Position numbers and translations under genes: made by a program. Below the pieces are notes generated by a model. The model was not told where the DNA came from, searched no databases, and was given only the letters and a program-made list of their open reading frames with translations. DNA of 64,000 nucleotides, taken from assembly GCF_014645835.1 (NCBI RefSeq), contig NZ_BMMM01000003.1, positions 372,001 through 436,000 on the forward strand. The letters are read 5' to 3'. Positions 57,207 to 64,000 of the stretch are shown piece by piece; positions within the stretch are counted from its first letter, which is position 1, and each line of letters starts with the position of its first letter. The stretch is from Streptomyces albiflavescens. Lineage in GTDB: Bacteria > Actinomycetota > Actinomycetes > Streptomycetales > Streptomycetaceae.

Positions 57207-58217
57207 TCAGTACGCCGCGAGCTCCCTGACCCTTGCCACGACCTTGTCGACCGTGGGGATCACCCGCTCTTCGAGTGCGTCCGCGAACGGCAGCGGGACG
57301 CACTCCCCCGCCACCCGGCACACCGGTGCGTCCAGCAGGCCGAAGCCCTCATCGACGACGACCGAGACGAGGGTGCCGCCCCAGCCGCCCTGGTACGGGT
57401 TCTCCTCGACGGTGACGAGCCGCGAGGTCTTCGCGACGGAGGCGAGAACGGCCCGGGTGTCCAGCGGCACCAGGCAGCGCAGGTCGATCACCTCGGCCGA
57501 GATGCCCTCCGCGGCAAGCCGTTCGGCGGCCTCGAGGGCCACGGGCACCATCGAGGCGAGCGCCACGAGCGTGATGTCGCCGCCTTCGCGGACGACGGCC
57601 GCGCGCCCCAGCTCGACGACGTGGTCCGGCGGTGCGGGCGGCCCCTTGGTCGCGAGCAGTCCCTTGTGCTCGAAGAAGACCACCGGATCGTCGCTGCGGA
57701 TGGCCGCCGCCATCATGCCGATCACATCGGCGGGTGTGGCCGGTGCCGCGATCTTCAGCCCGGGAATGGCGAACGCCCAGTTCTCGGTGGCCTGCGAGTG
57801 CTGGGCACCGAAGCCGAGCCCGCCCCCGTTCGCCGTGCGGACGACCAGTGGGACAGTAACCTGACCACCCGTCATGTAGCGGACCTTCGGGATCTCGTTG
57901 GCCAGGTAGTCCCAGCAACAGGCCAGGAAATCGGAGAACATGATCTCCGCCACCGGCCGCATTCCGGTCATGGCGGCGCCCATGGCCGCACCCACGATCG
58001 CCTGCTCGGATATGGGCGTGTCCCACACCCGCTCGGGCCCGAACTCCTCGTAGAGTCCGGCGGTTGTCTTGAAGACTCCGCCCGCTGCGCCGATGTCCTC
58101 GCCCAGGCACACGACCGTCGGATCGCCGCGCATCTCACGAGCGATACCCTCGGCGACCGCCTCGCGATAAGTGATCCTGCGGCCGGTGGTCATCCGCTCT
58201 CCCGTCACGTCCGCCAT
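57207..58217 (-). CDS. TPP-dependent dehydrogenase E1 component, beta subunit
   Basis: A 336-aa transketolase-like protein: CLGEDIGAAGGVFKTTAGLY, VWDTPISEQAIVGAAMGAAM, GGGLGFGAQHSQATENWAFA, and IDLRCLVPLDTRAVLASVAK with TVEENPYQGGWGG. It is the beta subunit of a pyruvate/2-oxoacid/acetoin-type E1. ATG 58217 overlaps the alpha gene by 13 nt. No E2 (lipoyl) or E3 gene is in the window, so it either uses E2/E3 from elsewhere or works differently. Confidence 0.85.
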   Translation of the reverse strand: MADVTGERMTTGRRITYREAVAEGIAREMRGDPTVVCLGEDIGAAGGVFKTTAGLYEEFGPERVWDTPISEQAIVGAAMGAAMTGMRPVAEIMFSDFLACCWDYLANEIPKVRYMTGGQVTVPLVVRTANGGGLGFGAQHSQATENWAFAIPGLKIAAPATPADVIGMMAAAIRSDDPVVFFEHKGLLATKGPPAPPDHVVELGRAAVVREGGDITLVALASMVPVALEAAERLAAEGISAEVIDLRCLVPLDTRAVLASVAKTSRLVTVEENPYQGGWGGTLVSVVVDEGFGLLDAPVCRVAGECVPLPFADALEERVIPTVDKVVARVRELAAY

Positions 58218-59173
58218 GCCGCACCCCCGTCCGCCCATACATCGGTGAGCGCCTCGCCCGGATCGGGCGCGGGCGCGTTCTTGGCGGTCTCGACAGCCGC
58301 CTCCACGGTCTTCTCGACACGTGCGTCGGCCTCCGCCGTATCGGCGCCGAGGGTTTCGAGCCGGGCGCGGGCGAGATCGAGCGGGTCGTGCTTGAGCCAG
58401 CGCTCGACCTCCTCGGCCGGACGGTACGTCGCCGGATCGGCCCGGCTGTGCCCGAAGTGACGGTAGGTCAGCGCCTCCAGTACAGCGGGCCCCTTTCCCG
58501 CACGGGCTCGGTCGGCCAGCCCCGCCACCGTCTTGCGGACGAGCACCACGTCGTTGCCGTCGACGACCTCGCCCGGGATTCCGTACGCGGACGCCCGGTC
58601 GGCCGCGGGACGGGCCACCGCCGTGACCTCGGAGATGGGCGTGTACTCCATGTAGAGGTTGTTCTCGCAGACGAAGAGCACGGGCAGCTTCCATACGGCG
58701 GCCAGGTTGAGCGCCTCGTGGAAGGCACCGATGTTGGTCGCGCCGTCGCCGAAGAAGGCCACCGCGATCTGCTCGGTCTCGCGCAGTCGGGCCGACCAGG
58801 CGGCGCCGACCGCCATCGGCAGATGGGCACCCACGATCGCGTACGAACCGAGCATGCCGGCGGACGCCTTGGTGAGGTGCATGGAACCGCCCTTGGCACG
58901 GCACAACCCCGTTGCCCGGCTCATGAGTTCGGCGAGGCACTCCTCGGGGGTCGCGCCGCGGGCCAGGGCGTGGTGGTGGCCGCGGTAGGTGGCGAAGACG
59001 TAGTCGTCGGGACGCAGCGCCGCGCTCGCGCCGACCGCGATCGCCTCGTGTCCGGCGGCGAGGTGGGTGGTGCCCTTGACGTGTCCGGACATGAACAGGT
59101 CGTGGGCGGCCTTCTCGGTGCGGCGGATCAGCGCCATCCGCTCATACAGGGAGAGGAGTTCGGTCGCGTCCAT
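58205..59173 (-). CDS. TPP-dependent dehydrogenase E1 component, alpha subunit
   Basis: A 322-aa E1 alpha. The TPP motif is VAFFGDGATNIGAFHEALNL ending at ENN; upstream HLAAGHEAIAVGASAALRPD and FATYRGHHHALARGATPEEC, and SRATGLCRAKGGSMHLTKAS are standard. The length matches AcoA (acetoin) more than long pyruvate E1 alpha. ATG 59173 shares one base with the TGA of the M24 gene. Forms the heterotetramer with the beta subunit encoded next. Confidence 0.85.
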   Translation of the reverse strand: MDATELLSLYERMALIRRTEKAAHDLFMSGHVKGTTHLAAGHEAIAVGASAALRPDDYVFATYRGHHHALARGATPEECLAELMSRATGLCRAKGGSMHLTKASAGMLGSYAIVGAHLPMAVGAAWSARLRETEQIAVAFFGDGATNIGAFHEALNLAAVWKLPVLFVCENNLYMEYTPISEVTAVARPAADRASAYGIPGEVVDGNDVVLVRKTVAGLADRARAGKGPAVLEALTYRHFGHSRADPATYRPAEEVERWLKHDPLDLARARLETLGADTAEADARVEKTVEAAVETAKNAPAPDPGEALTDVWADGGAAWRT

Positions 59174-60510
59174 CAGCGCGCCCCGTTGTCGCGGCGGGAG
59201 TTGAGATGGGACTGCGCTTCGCGCCGTGTGTTCAGCTCTCCGCCCACGGTCCAGTACTTGCGGCCCGCGACGAGCAGTTCCTCGGCCGGGAACTTGGTGA
59301 TCACCTCGCAGCCGTCGGCGGTGACGACCAGTTCCTCCTCGATGCGCGCCGCCGACCAGCCGTCCTTGGCGGGCCAGTAGGTCTCCAGGGCGAACACCAT
59401 GCCCTCTTCGAGGACTTCGGGGTGGTCGAGCGAGACGAGGCGGCTGAAGATGGGCTTCTCCCAGATGGACAGACCGACCCCGTGGCCGTACTGGAGGGCG
59501 AAGGCGGCGGTCTCGTCGGGGAAGCCGAACTCCTCGGCGCGCGGCCAGACTCGGACGATGTCGGCGGTGGTCGCGCCCGGCCGCACCAGGGAGATCGCCT
59601 CGTCCATGTATTCCCGGCATCGCAGGTACGCCTCGCGCTGCGCGCTCGACGCGCTGCCGACGGCGAACGTGCGGTAGTAGCAGGTGCGGTAGCCGAGATG
59701 GCTGTGCAGGATGTCGAAGAAGGCCGGGTCGCCCGGGCGGATGAGCCGGTCGCTGTAGACGTGCGGGTGCGGTGAACAACGCTCGCCCGAGATGGCGTTG
59801 ACGCCCTCCACGTACTCGCTGCCCAGATCGTAGAGAACCTTGCTGACGAGCCCGACGCACTCGTTCTCCCGCACCCCCGGGCGCAGGTATCCGTACAGCT
59901 CCTCGTACGCCGCGTCGACCATCGCGCAGGCCTGGGCGAGGAGGGAGATCTCGTCGGGGGTCTTGGTGCGGCGGGCCTGGAGGAAGACCTGTTGTCCGTC
60001 GACGACGTCGATGCCCTGGGCGCGCAGCGCCATGAGGACGGGCATCTCGCAGAGGTCGACGCCCAACGGCTCGTCGGCCAGGCCGTGTTCACGCAGCTCG
60101 GTGGCGATCTTCGCGGCGACGTCCTCGGCTATCCCGGCCTCCGGGTGGAAGGCGCCGCGCAGGGTGGAGATGCCGGCGCGGGCGCCGGTGGGCGGGCCGC
60201 CCTTGCCGTCGCTGTAGTCCAGCCAGGGGTTGTGGAGCTGGTGATGGCGAGCGGCGGAACCGAAGTCCCAGACGATCGGTTCGCCGCCCCGCACGAGAAG
60301 CGCGAAGCGAATCAGCTTGTCCATGGCCCACGTGCCGATGTGGGTGGAGGACATATAGCGGATATTGGCGAAGTCGAAGCTGAGCAGCCCGCCCAACTCG
60401 GAAGCGTTGAGGACCTCGTTCAGCCGGGCAAGACGCTCCTTGCGCAGCCGGTCCAGGTCGACGCGCTCTTCCCAGTCGACGGCGTTCGGCCCGAATGTGC
60501 GGATCGCCAT
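59173..60510 (-). CDS. M24 (Xaa-Pro dipeptidase/creatinase fold) protein with altered metal site
   Basis: A 445-aa protein of the M24 pita-bread fold: GGLLSFDFANIRYMSST in the N-terminal domain, and FFDILHSHLGYRTCYYRTF, QYGHGVGLSIW, VFALETYW and RIEEELVVTADG in the catalytic one. Four of five canonical ligands are kept (D266, H343, E376 and a Glu near 391), but the second Asp is Cys277. DddP DMSP lyases also belong to this fold. Function unknown; it heads the catabolic genes. ATG 60510 has GGAGGTGG upstream. Confidence 0.75.
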   Translation of the reverse strand: MAIRTFGPNAVDWEERVDLDRLRKERLARLNEVLNASELGGLLSFDFANIRYMSSTHIGTWAMDKLIRFALLVRGGEPIVWDFGSAARHHQLHNPWLDYSDGKGGPPTGARAGISTLRGAFHPEAGIAEDVAAKIATELREHGLADEPLGVDLCEMPVLMALRAQGIDVVDGQQVFLQARRTKTPDEISLLAQACAMVDAAYEELYGYLRPGVRENECVGLVSKVLYDLGSEYVEGVNAISGERCSPHPHVYSDRLIRPGDPAFFDILHSHLGYRTCYYRTFAVGSASSAQREAYLRCREYMDEAISLVRPGATTADIVRVWPRAEEFGFPDETAAFALQYGHGVGLSIWEKPIFSRLVSLDHPEVLEEGMVFALETYWPAKDGWSAARIEEELVVTADGCEVITKFPAEELLVAGRKYWTVGGELNTRREAQSHLNSRRDNGAR

Positions 60511-60557
60511 GGCGACCACCTCCGTCATCCGGAGTGAACGACCGCTCGGAGGAAGTG

Positions 60558-61235
60558 TCAAGTACTACTGAACACGAACCACACCCCAACGGCAGGTTCA
60601 TCACCGTCGTTGCGGTAGCGGTGCGGGGTCGTCGACTCGAAGCACACCGCGTCGCCGGGGCCCAGTGTGTACTCCTCGAACCCGAGGGTGAGGACGAGTT
60701 CGCCGGAGGTGAGATAGCCGTACTCGGTGCCCGCATGCCGCATCAGACCACCGGAACTGGACGAGGTGCCGCCGGGCCGGTAGGTCACCAGCAGGAAGTC
60801 GACGTCGGTGCCCGGAACATGGCCGAGACGCTCCCACACCACACCCGAGTCGAGCTCCAGCGTCTCGCGCTGCGCGGCGCCGACCAGCGGCCCGATACGG
60901 CGGCCCGGATCGGCGGCGAAGGCGGCGAGGGCGTGCAGAACGGAGGCGGGCGGTACGGAGCCGGGCGGCGCGGACCCCGAGGGGAGGGACCCCACCGCGA
61001 GCGGGGCCCGAACACCCGTGTCCTGCGCGTCGAAGAGCGACTCCACAGAGATGGCGAGTGCCGTCGTGATCGCGTACAGCGTGCTCACCGACGGCTGGCT
61101 CTTGCCGGTCTCGATCTGCGAGATGAGGCTCGCGGAGACCCCGATCTCCCGCGCGAGACCACGCAGGCTCACCCCCCGGTCGAGGCGCGCCCGGCGAATG
61201 CGCGCCCCGACGGGCGGCGCGGGCTCAGGGGACAC
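60558..61235 (-). CDS. XRE-family regulator with cupin domain
   Basis: A 225-aa protein: HTH IRRARLDRGVSLRGLAREIG, VSASLISQIETGKSQPSVST, then a C-terminal cupin with MRHAGTEYGYLTSGELVLTL and GDAVCFESTTPHRYRNDG. These regulators (PuuR type) bind small amines or acids in the cupin and control adjacent catabolic genes. GTG 61235 is the start. It lies 47 bp upstream of the M24 gene on the same strand and is the likely regulator of the whole operon. Confidence 0.85.
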   Translation of the reverse strand: MSPEPAPPVGARIRRARLDRGVSLRGLAREIGVSASLISQIETGKSQPSVSTLYAITTALAISVESLFDAQDTGVRAPLAVGSLPSGSAPPGSVPPASVLHALAAFAADPGRRIGPLVGAAQRETLELDSGVVWERLGHVPGTDVDFLLVTYRPGGTSSSSGGLMRHAGTEYGYLTSGELVLTLGFEEYTLGPGDAVCFESTTPHRYRNDGDEPAVGVWFVFSST

Positions 61236-61320
61236 GGGCGGCTCCTCTCACGGGCCGGTGATGTGCAGCTCCATTGAACAGGAGCGCGGTCCGGCCGGTC
61301 CGCGGAACCGGGCAAGCAGC

Positions 61321-62232
61321 TTATGCCGCACGTGCGGTGGCGGTCTCCCGGAGCAGCTCGATCAGCTGTCGGATGTCGGGGCGGCGGGCCGTGCCGGACA
61401 GGCTCACGGTGAAGACGGTGCGGCTCACCGGCTGTGCGAGCGGATGCAGCCGGACGCCGTCGAGACCTTCGGGCAGCGCCAGCCGGGGCGCCAGGGCGAC
61501 GCCCGCACCCGCGGCCACCAGCGCCGCCAGGACGGAGAAGTCGCTGCTGCGTACGCGGATGTCGGGGACGAACCCGGCCGCCCCGCAGGTGCGTTGGATC
61601 ATCTCGTAGCAGGAGGTGTCCGGACTCGGGGTGAGCCAGTCGGCGTCGGCGAGGCGCGCCAGGTCAACGGGCTCGCCCTCCAGCAGGCCGAGCCGGTCCG
61701 CGTGAGCGGGGTGCAGTACGAGCAGTACGGGGTCGTCCAGCAGCACGGCCTGCTCACAACCGGCGGGGAAGTCACGGGGCAGGACGGTGTAGCCGTGCAC
61801 CACGGCGAGGTCCACCTGGCGCTTGCGCAGGGCCTTGAGCGCCTCGTCCGGCTCCTGCTCCACCAGCCGCAGCGTCAGCGGCCGGTCGGCCAGGCGTCGC
61901 CACACCGCGGGCATCAGCGTGCGGCACGCGGAGGCGAAGGCCGCGACGCGCACCTGACCGTGCATACCGCCGCGCAGAGCGGCCAGATCGGACTCGGCGG
62001 CGGCCAGGTCACCGAGGACGACTTCGGCGTGCGCGACGAGCAGCTCACCTGCGGCCGTCAGCCGAAGGGTGCGACCCTGCTTCTCGACGACAGGCAGCCC
62101 GGCCTCCCGTTCGAGAACGGCGAGTTGCTGGGAGACGGCGGGCGCGGTCAGATGGAGCGCGTCGGCGGTCGCGGCGACGGTCCCGTGGGTGGCCAGGTGC
62201 TGGAGGATCCGCAGACGCCGCACGTCGAGCAT
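61321..62232 (-). CDS. LysR family transcriptional regulator
   Basis: A 303-aa LTTR: LDVRRLRILQHLATHGTVAA, TADALHLTAPAVSQQLAVLE, GLPVVEKQGRTLRLTAAGEL, followed by the periplasmic-binding-like effector domain. ATG 62232 has GGAGGAG upstream. It is divergent from the EamA transporter gene at 62376, the typical LTTR arrangement, so that transporter is the probable target. It is followed after 85 bp by the XRE-cupin gene on the same strand. Confidence 0.85.
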   Translation of the reverse strand: MLDVRRLRILQHLATHGTVAATADALHLTAPAVSQQLAVLEREAGLPVVEKQGRTLRLTAAGELLVAHAEVVLGDLAAAESDLAALRGGMHGQVRVAAFASACRTLMPAVWRRLADRPLTLRLVEQEPDEALKALRKRQVDLAVVHGYTVLPRDFPAGCEQAVLLDDPVLLVLHPAHADRLGLLEGEPVDLARLADADWLTPSPDTSCYEMIQRTCGAAGFVPDIRVRSSDFSVLAALVAAGAGVALAPRLALPEGLDGVRLHPLAQPVSRTVFTVSLSGTARRPDIRQLIELLRETATARAA

Positions 62233-62375
62233 GGGGAACTCCTCCTCCTGGCCGCGCGCCGCCCTCGCGGTGCCACGCCGTGCCGGGCCGGATGGGCCAA
62301 TCATTAAGATCCATTGTGGTTTCGGCGAAGAAAGACTAACTGGATCTTTCGTATCTCCGGGCCAAGTCTAGAGGT

Positions 62376-63311
62376 GTGAACCAGCACCTCGCCTCCCCCC
62401 GTTTCCTGGCTCTGGCCGGCACCGTCATCCTGTGGGCCTCGGCCTTCCCCGCCATCCGCGTCGGTGTCGACGGACTGGGAGTGGCCGCGCTGTCCTTCCT
62501 GCGCCTGGCCGTCGCGGCTGTCGCGCTCGCCGTCGTCGCGCCCTTCGCGCGGGTACGCCGGCCCCGGCGCCGTGACCTCCCGCTGATCGCCCTGTGCGGC
62601 GCGACCGGCATGACGGCCTACCAGGCGCTGCTGAACTGGGGCGAGGTGCACGTCGAGGCCGGCACGGCAAGTCTGCTGATCGCCGCCGCGCCCGTGTTCA
62701 GCGTGCTGCTGGGCAGCACGTTCCTCGCGGAACGGGTGACGCGCAAGGTACTGGTCGGCGGCGCCGTGGCGCTCGGAGGCACCGCGATGGTCACCCTCGC
62801 CGACGGTGCCTCCGGCTTCACGGCCGCCTCACTGGTCGTCCTGGCCGCCGCCGTCGTCCAGGGCGTCTATCACTTCGCGAGCAAGCCCCTGCTGCGCCAC
62901 TACACGGGCCTCGAAGTGGCCACGTACGCCATGATCGCCGGGACGGTGCTGGCACTCCCGCTGCTTCCGGCCACCGCCCGCGCCCTCCCCCACGCCCCCT
63001 TCGGGGCGCTGGCCTCGACGGTCTTCCTCGGGCTGCTGCCGTCCGCGCTGGGCTTCGTCATCTGGGGGTACGCGGTGGCCCGGCTGCCGCTGGCGACCGC
63101 GACGGCCGCCCTCTACCTGGTGCCGCTGGTCGCCCTGCTCGTCTCGTTCGCCTGGCTCGGCGAAGCACCGCATCCCGTCGCGCTCGTCGGCGGTGCGGTC
63201 ACGGTGCTCGGCGTCGCGCTGATCAACCGGTCGAAGGGTGCCGGCGCGGATCGGCGCCGACCCGCGGCCGACCGGCCGGAGCCGGTCCGTGCCGAGGTCC
63301 GTACCCCCTAG
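62376..63311 (+). CDS. EamA/DMT family transporter
   Basis: A 311-aa protein with ten hydrophobic helices in two EamA repeats: FLALAGTVILWASAFPAIRV, ALSFLRLAVAAVALAVVAPF, LIAAAPVFSVLLGSTFLAER in repeat one; LVVLAAAVVQGVYHFASKPL and FLGLLPSALGFVIWGYAVAR in repeat two. DMT transporters export amino acids, nucleosides or amines. GTG 62376 has GAGG immediately before it, a very short leader. The AT-rich stretch at 62300-62350 is the divergent promoter shared with LysR. Confidence 0.85.
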   Translation: MNQHLASPRFLALAGTVILWASAFPAIRVGVDGLGVAALSFLRLAVAAVALAVVAPFARVRRPRRRDLPLIALCGATGMTAYQALLNWGEVHVEAGTASLLIAAAPVFSVLLGSTFLAERVTRKVLVGGAVALGGTAMVTLADGASGFTAASLVVLAAAVVQGVYHFASKPLLRHYTGLEVATYAMIAGTVLALPLLPATARALPHAPFGALASTVFLGLLPSALGFVIWGYAVARLPLATATAALYLVPLVALLVSFAWLGEAPHPVALVGGAVTVLGVALINRSKGAGADRRRPAADRPEPVRAEVRTP

Positions 63312-63320
63312 GCCCTGGCG

Positions 63321-63851
63321 TCAGCCGGACTCCGCGGGACCGGGACAGGACTCGTCCACGATGCCCAGGGTGGCGAAGGCGCGGGCGAAGGACACGAAGC
63401 CCTCCTCACCCAGGGGTTCCACGACGCGGCGGCGGACCGCGTCGGCGAACACCTTGGCCGCGGTCGTCGCGGTCTCCCGGCCGAGCGGCGTCAAGACCGC
63501 GTATGTCACCCTGCGGTCCGAACTCGACGGGCGGCGCTCGACGAGCCCGGCGTCGGCCAGCCGGTCGACCACTCCGGTCGTCCCCGCGGTGGAGAAGCCG
63601 AGCGTCTGGGAGAGCAGCCGCATCGGGGCGGCCCGATCCGGCGAGGCGACCAGGAAGCACAGCACTTCGAGCGACGAGGGAGGCAGGCCGACCTCACGTT
63701 GCGCCTCGGCGAGGAGCTCGTCCGTGAGCTCCCGGAATCCCGTCGCCAACGCGTTCCAGCGCTGCAGCAGGTCGGTCTCCTCCGCGCTCGGGCACTCGTC
63801 CGCCGCACCGGGGCACTCGCCCCACTCCACTGTCCGCTGGGGCTCCCCCAT
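63321..63851 (-). CDS. MarR family transcriptional regulator (different subfamily)
   Basis: About 176 aa: LLQRWNALATGFRELTDELL, LPPSSLEVLCFLVASPDRAA, recognition region STAGTTGVVDRLADAGLVER and wing RRPSSSDRRVTYAVLT. It lacks the AIFR/QEL core of the other MarR proteins here. ATG 63851 is chosen because GGAG lies 7 nt upstream; ATG 63872 and GTG 63911 are alternatives. It converges on the EamA gene, with 9 bp between stops. A long palindrome upstream is its likely operator. Confidence 0.8.
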   Translation of the reverse strand: MGEPQRTVEWGECPGAADECPSAEETDLLQRWNALATGFRELTDELLAEAQREVGLPPSSLEVLCFLVASPDRAAPMRLLSQTLGFSTAGTTGVVDRLADAGLVERRPSSSDRRVTYAVLTPLGRETATTAAKVFADAVRRRVVEPLGEEGFVSFARAFATLGIVDESCPGPAESG

Positions 63852-63931
63852 GCACCGGCTCCCGTCGTCCATTCCCACGTCTTGGCCCGCTCGATCCTGA
63901 GTCCTGACCACTTGCCGAGGATACCCCGCCC

Positions 63932-63979
63932 AGCTATTATCTCGCGAGCTACCTAATAGCTGCCGATGTAATAGCTAGC
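63932..63979. promoter_or_regulatory. Operator upstream of the 63.8 kb MarR gene
   Basis: AGCTATTA (63932-63939) and TAATAGCT (63954-63961) form perfect 8-bp arms around CTCGCGAG; a third half-site TAATAGCT lies at 63969-63976. Confidence 0.7.
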
Positions 63980-64000
63980 GGTGTATTGATCCTTCAACCG

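Noticed and set aside
59173..60510. DMSP lyase DddP
   Set aside because: It has the same fold and length, but the metal-ligand pattern differs (FFDIL and Cys277) and the operon context is different; too weak to name.

Overview
The window is high-GC actinobacterial DNA, most likely from a Streptomyces or close relative. Evidence for this is the strong third-position GC bias, many GTG starts, ATGA/GTGA overlaps between genes, a WhiB protein, a SAV2177-type methyltransferase, DUF4916, DUF6325 and DUF6445 proteins, cobF/cobK, and many MarR, TetR, GntR and LysR regulators. One tRNA-Pro(GGG) is present. I saw no rRNA, CRISPR array or replication origin.

Layout. (1) 1-5.1 kb: a caspase-like peptidase cut by the window edge, divergent from a DUF2235 hydrolase, then DUF4916, DUF6445, a scar where a transposase remnant abuts half of an SDR gene, and DUF6325. 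(2) 5.4-22.5 kb: an aromatic-catabolism island. A leftward operon encodes the complete lower meta-cleavage route: semialdehyde dehydrogenase, 4-oxalocrotonate tautomerase and decarboxylase, oxopentenoate hydratase, hydroxyoxovalerate aldolase and acylating acetaldehyde dehydrogenase. A rightward operon from the same promoter region encodes an FAH-family enzyme, an OYE-like reductase, two extradiol (VOC) dioxygenases, a class II aldolase, three SDRs, three SnoaL-like proteins and two SRPBCC proteins, and ends with a MarR regulator. (3) 22.6-34.7 kb: GntR regulator, FMN reductase/LLM monooxygenase pair, isochorismatase-like hydrolase, F420-type LLM enzyme, MarR, membrane permease, TetR, an alkene reductase and a GH43 xylosidase. 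Broken genes are interspersed. (4) 34.9-40.7 kb: a TetR regulon with WrbA, a muconolactone isomerase-like protein, SnoaL, two SDRs and a DsbA-fold oxidoreductase. (5) 41-53.4 kb: more core-like content, namely tRNA-Pro, DUF309, cobF/cobK, HAD phosphatase, TauE exporter, acyl-CoA ligase, thiolase, WhiB, methyltransferase, thioesterase, secreted S37 peptidase, a 3-hydroxyisobutyrate dehydrogenase-like protein and an SDR. (6) 53.5-64 kb: a TnpB-only IS200/IS605-like element, then a leftward operon of XRE-cupin regulator, M24-like protein, TPP-dependent dehydrogenase E1 alpha/beta, amidohydrolase and bicupin, with LysR, an EamA transporter and a MarR beyond it.

How it works together. Regulation of the accessory half can be read from repeated palindromes. 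A TTGGnCGnCCAA-type box lies before the nitroreductase-like gene (5471), in the 11.3 kb divergent promoter, before the 26.1 kb hydrolase, before the 27.3 kb MarR and upstream of the alkene reductase. A TTTACTTGTTCGGACAGTAA-type box lies before the 21.9 kb MarR and before the alkene reductase at 31.2 kb. A GACCGGTC box lies before the TetR, wrbA and the SDR at 38.4 kb. The most striking finding is a duplicated alkene reductase/MarR module that has decayed reciprocally. One copy lost the reductase, leaving its leader, operator and a 12-codon remnant, but kept MarR. The other kept the reductase but lost most of its MarR. The shared operator suggests that the surviving regulator controls the surviving enzyme in trans. 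The region also carries about ten gene remnants, so it is an actively rearranging accessory island.
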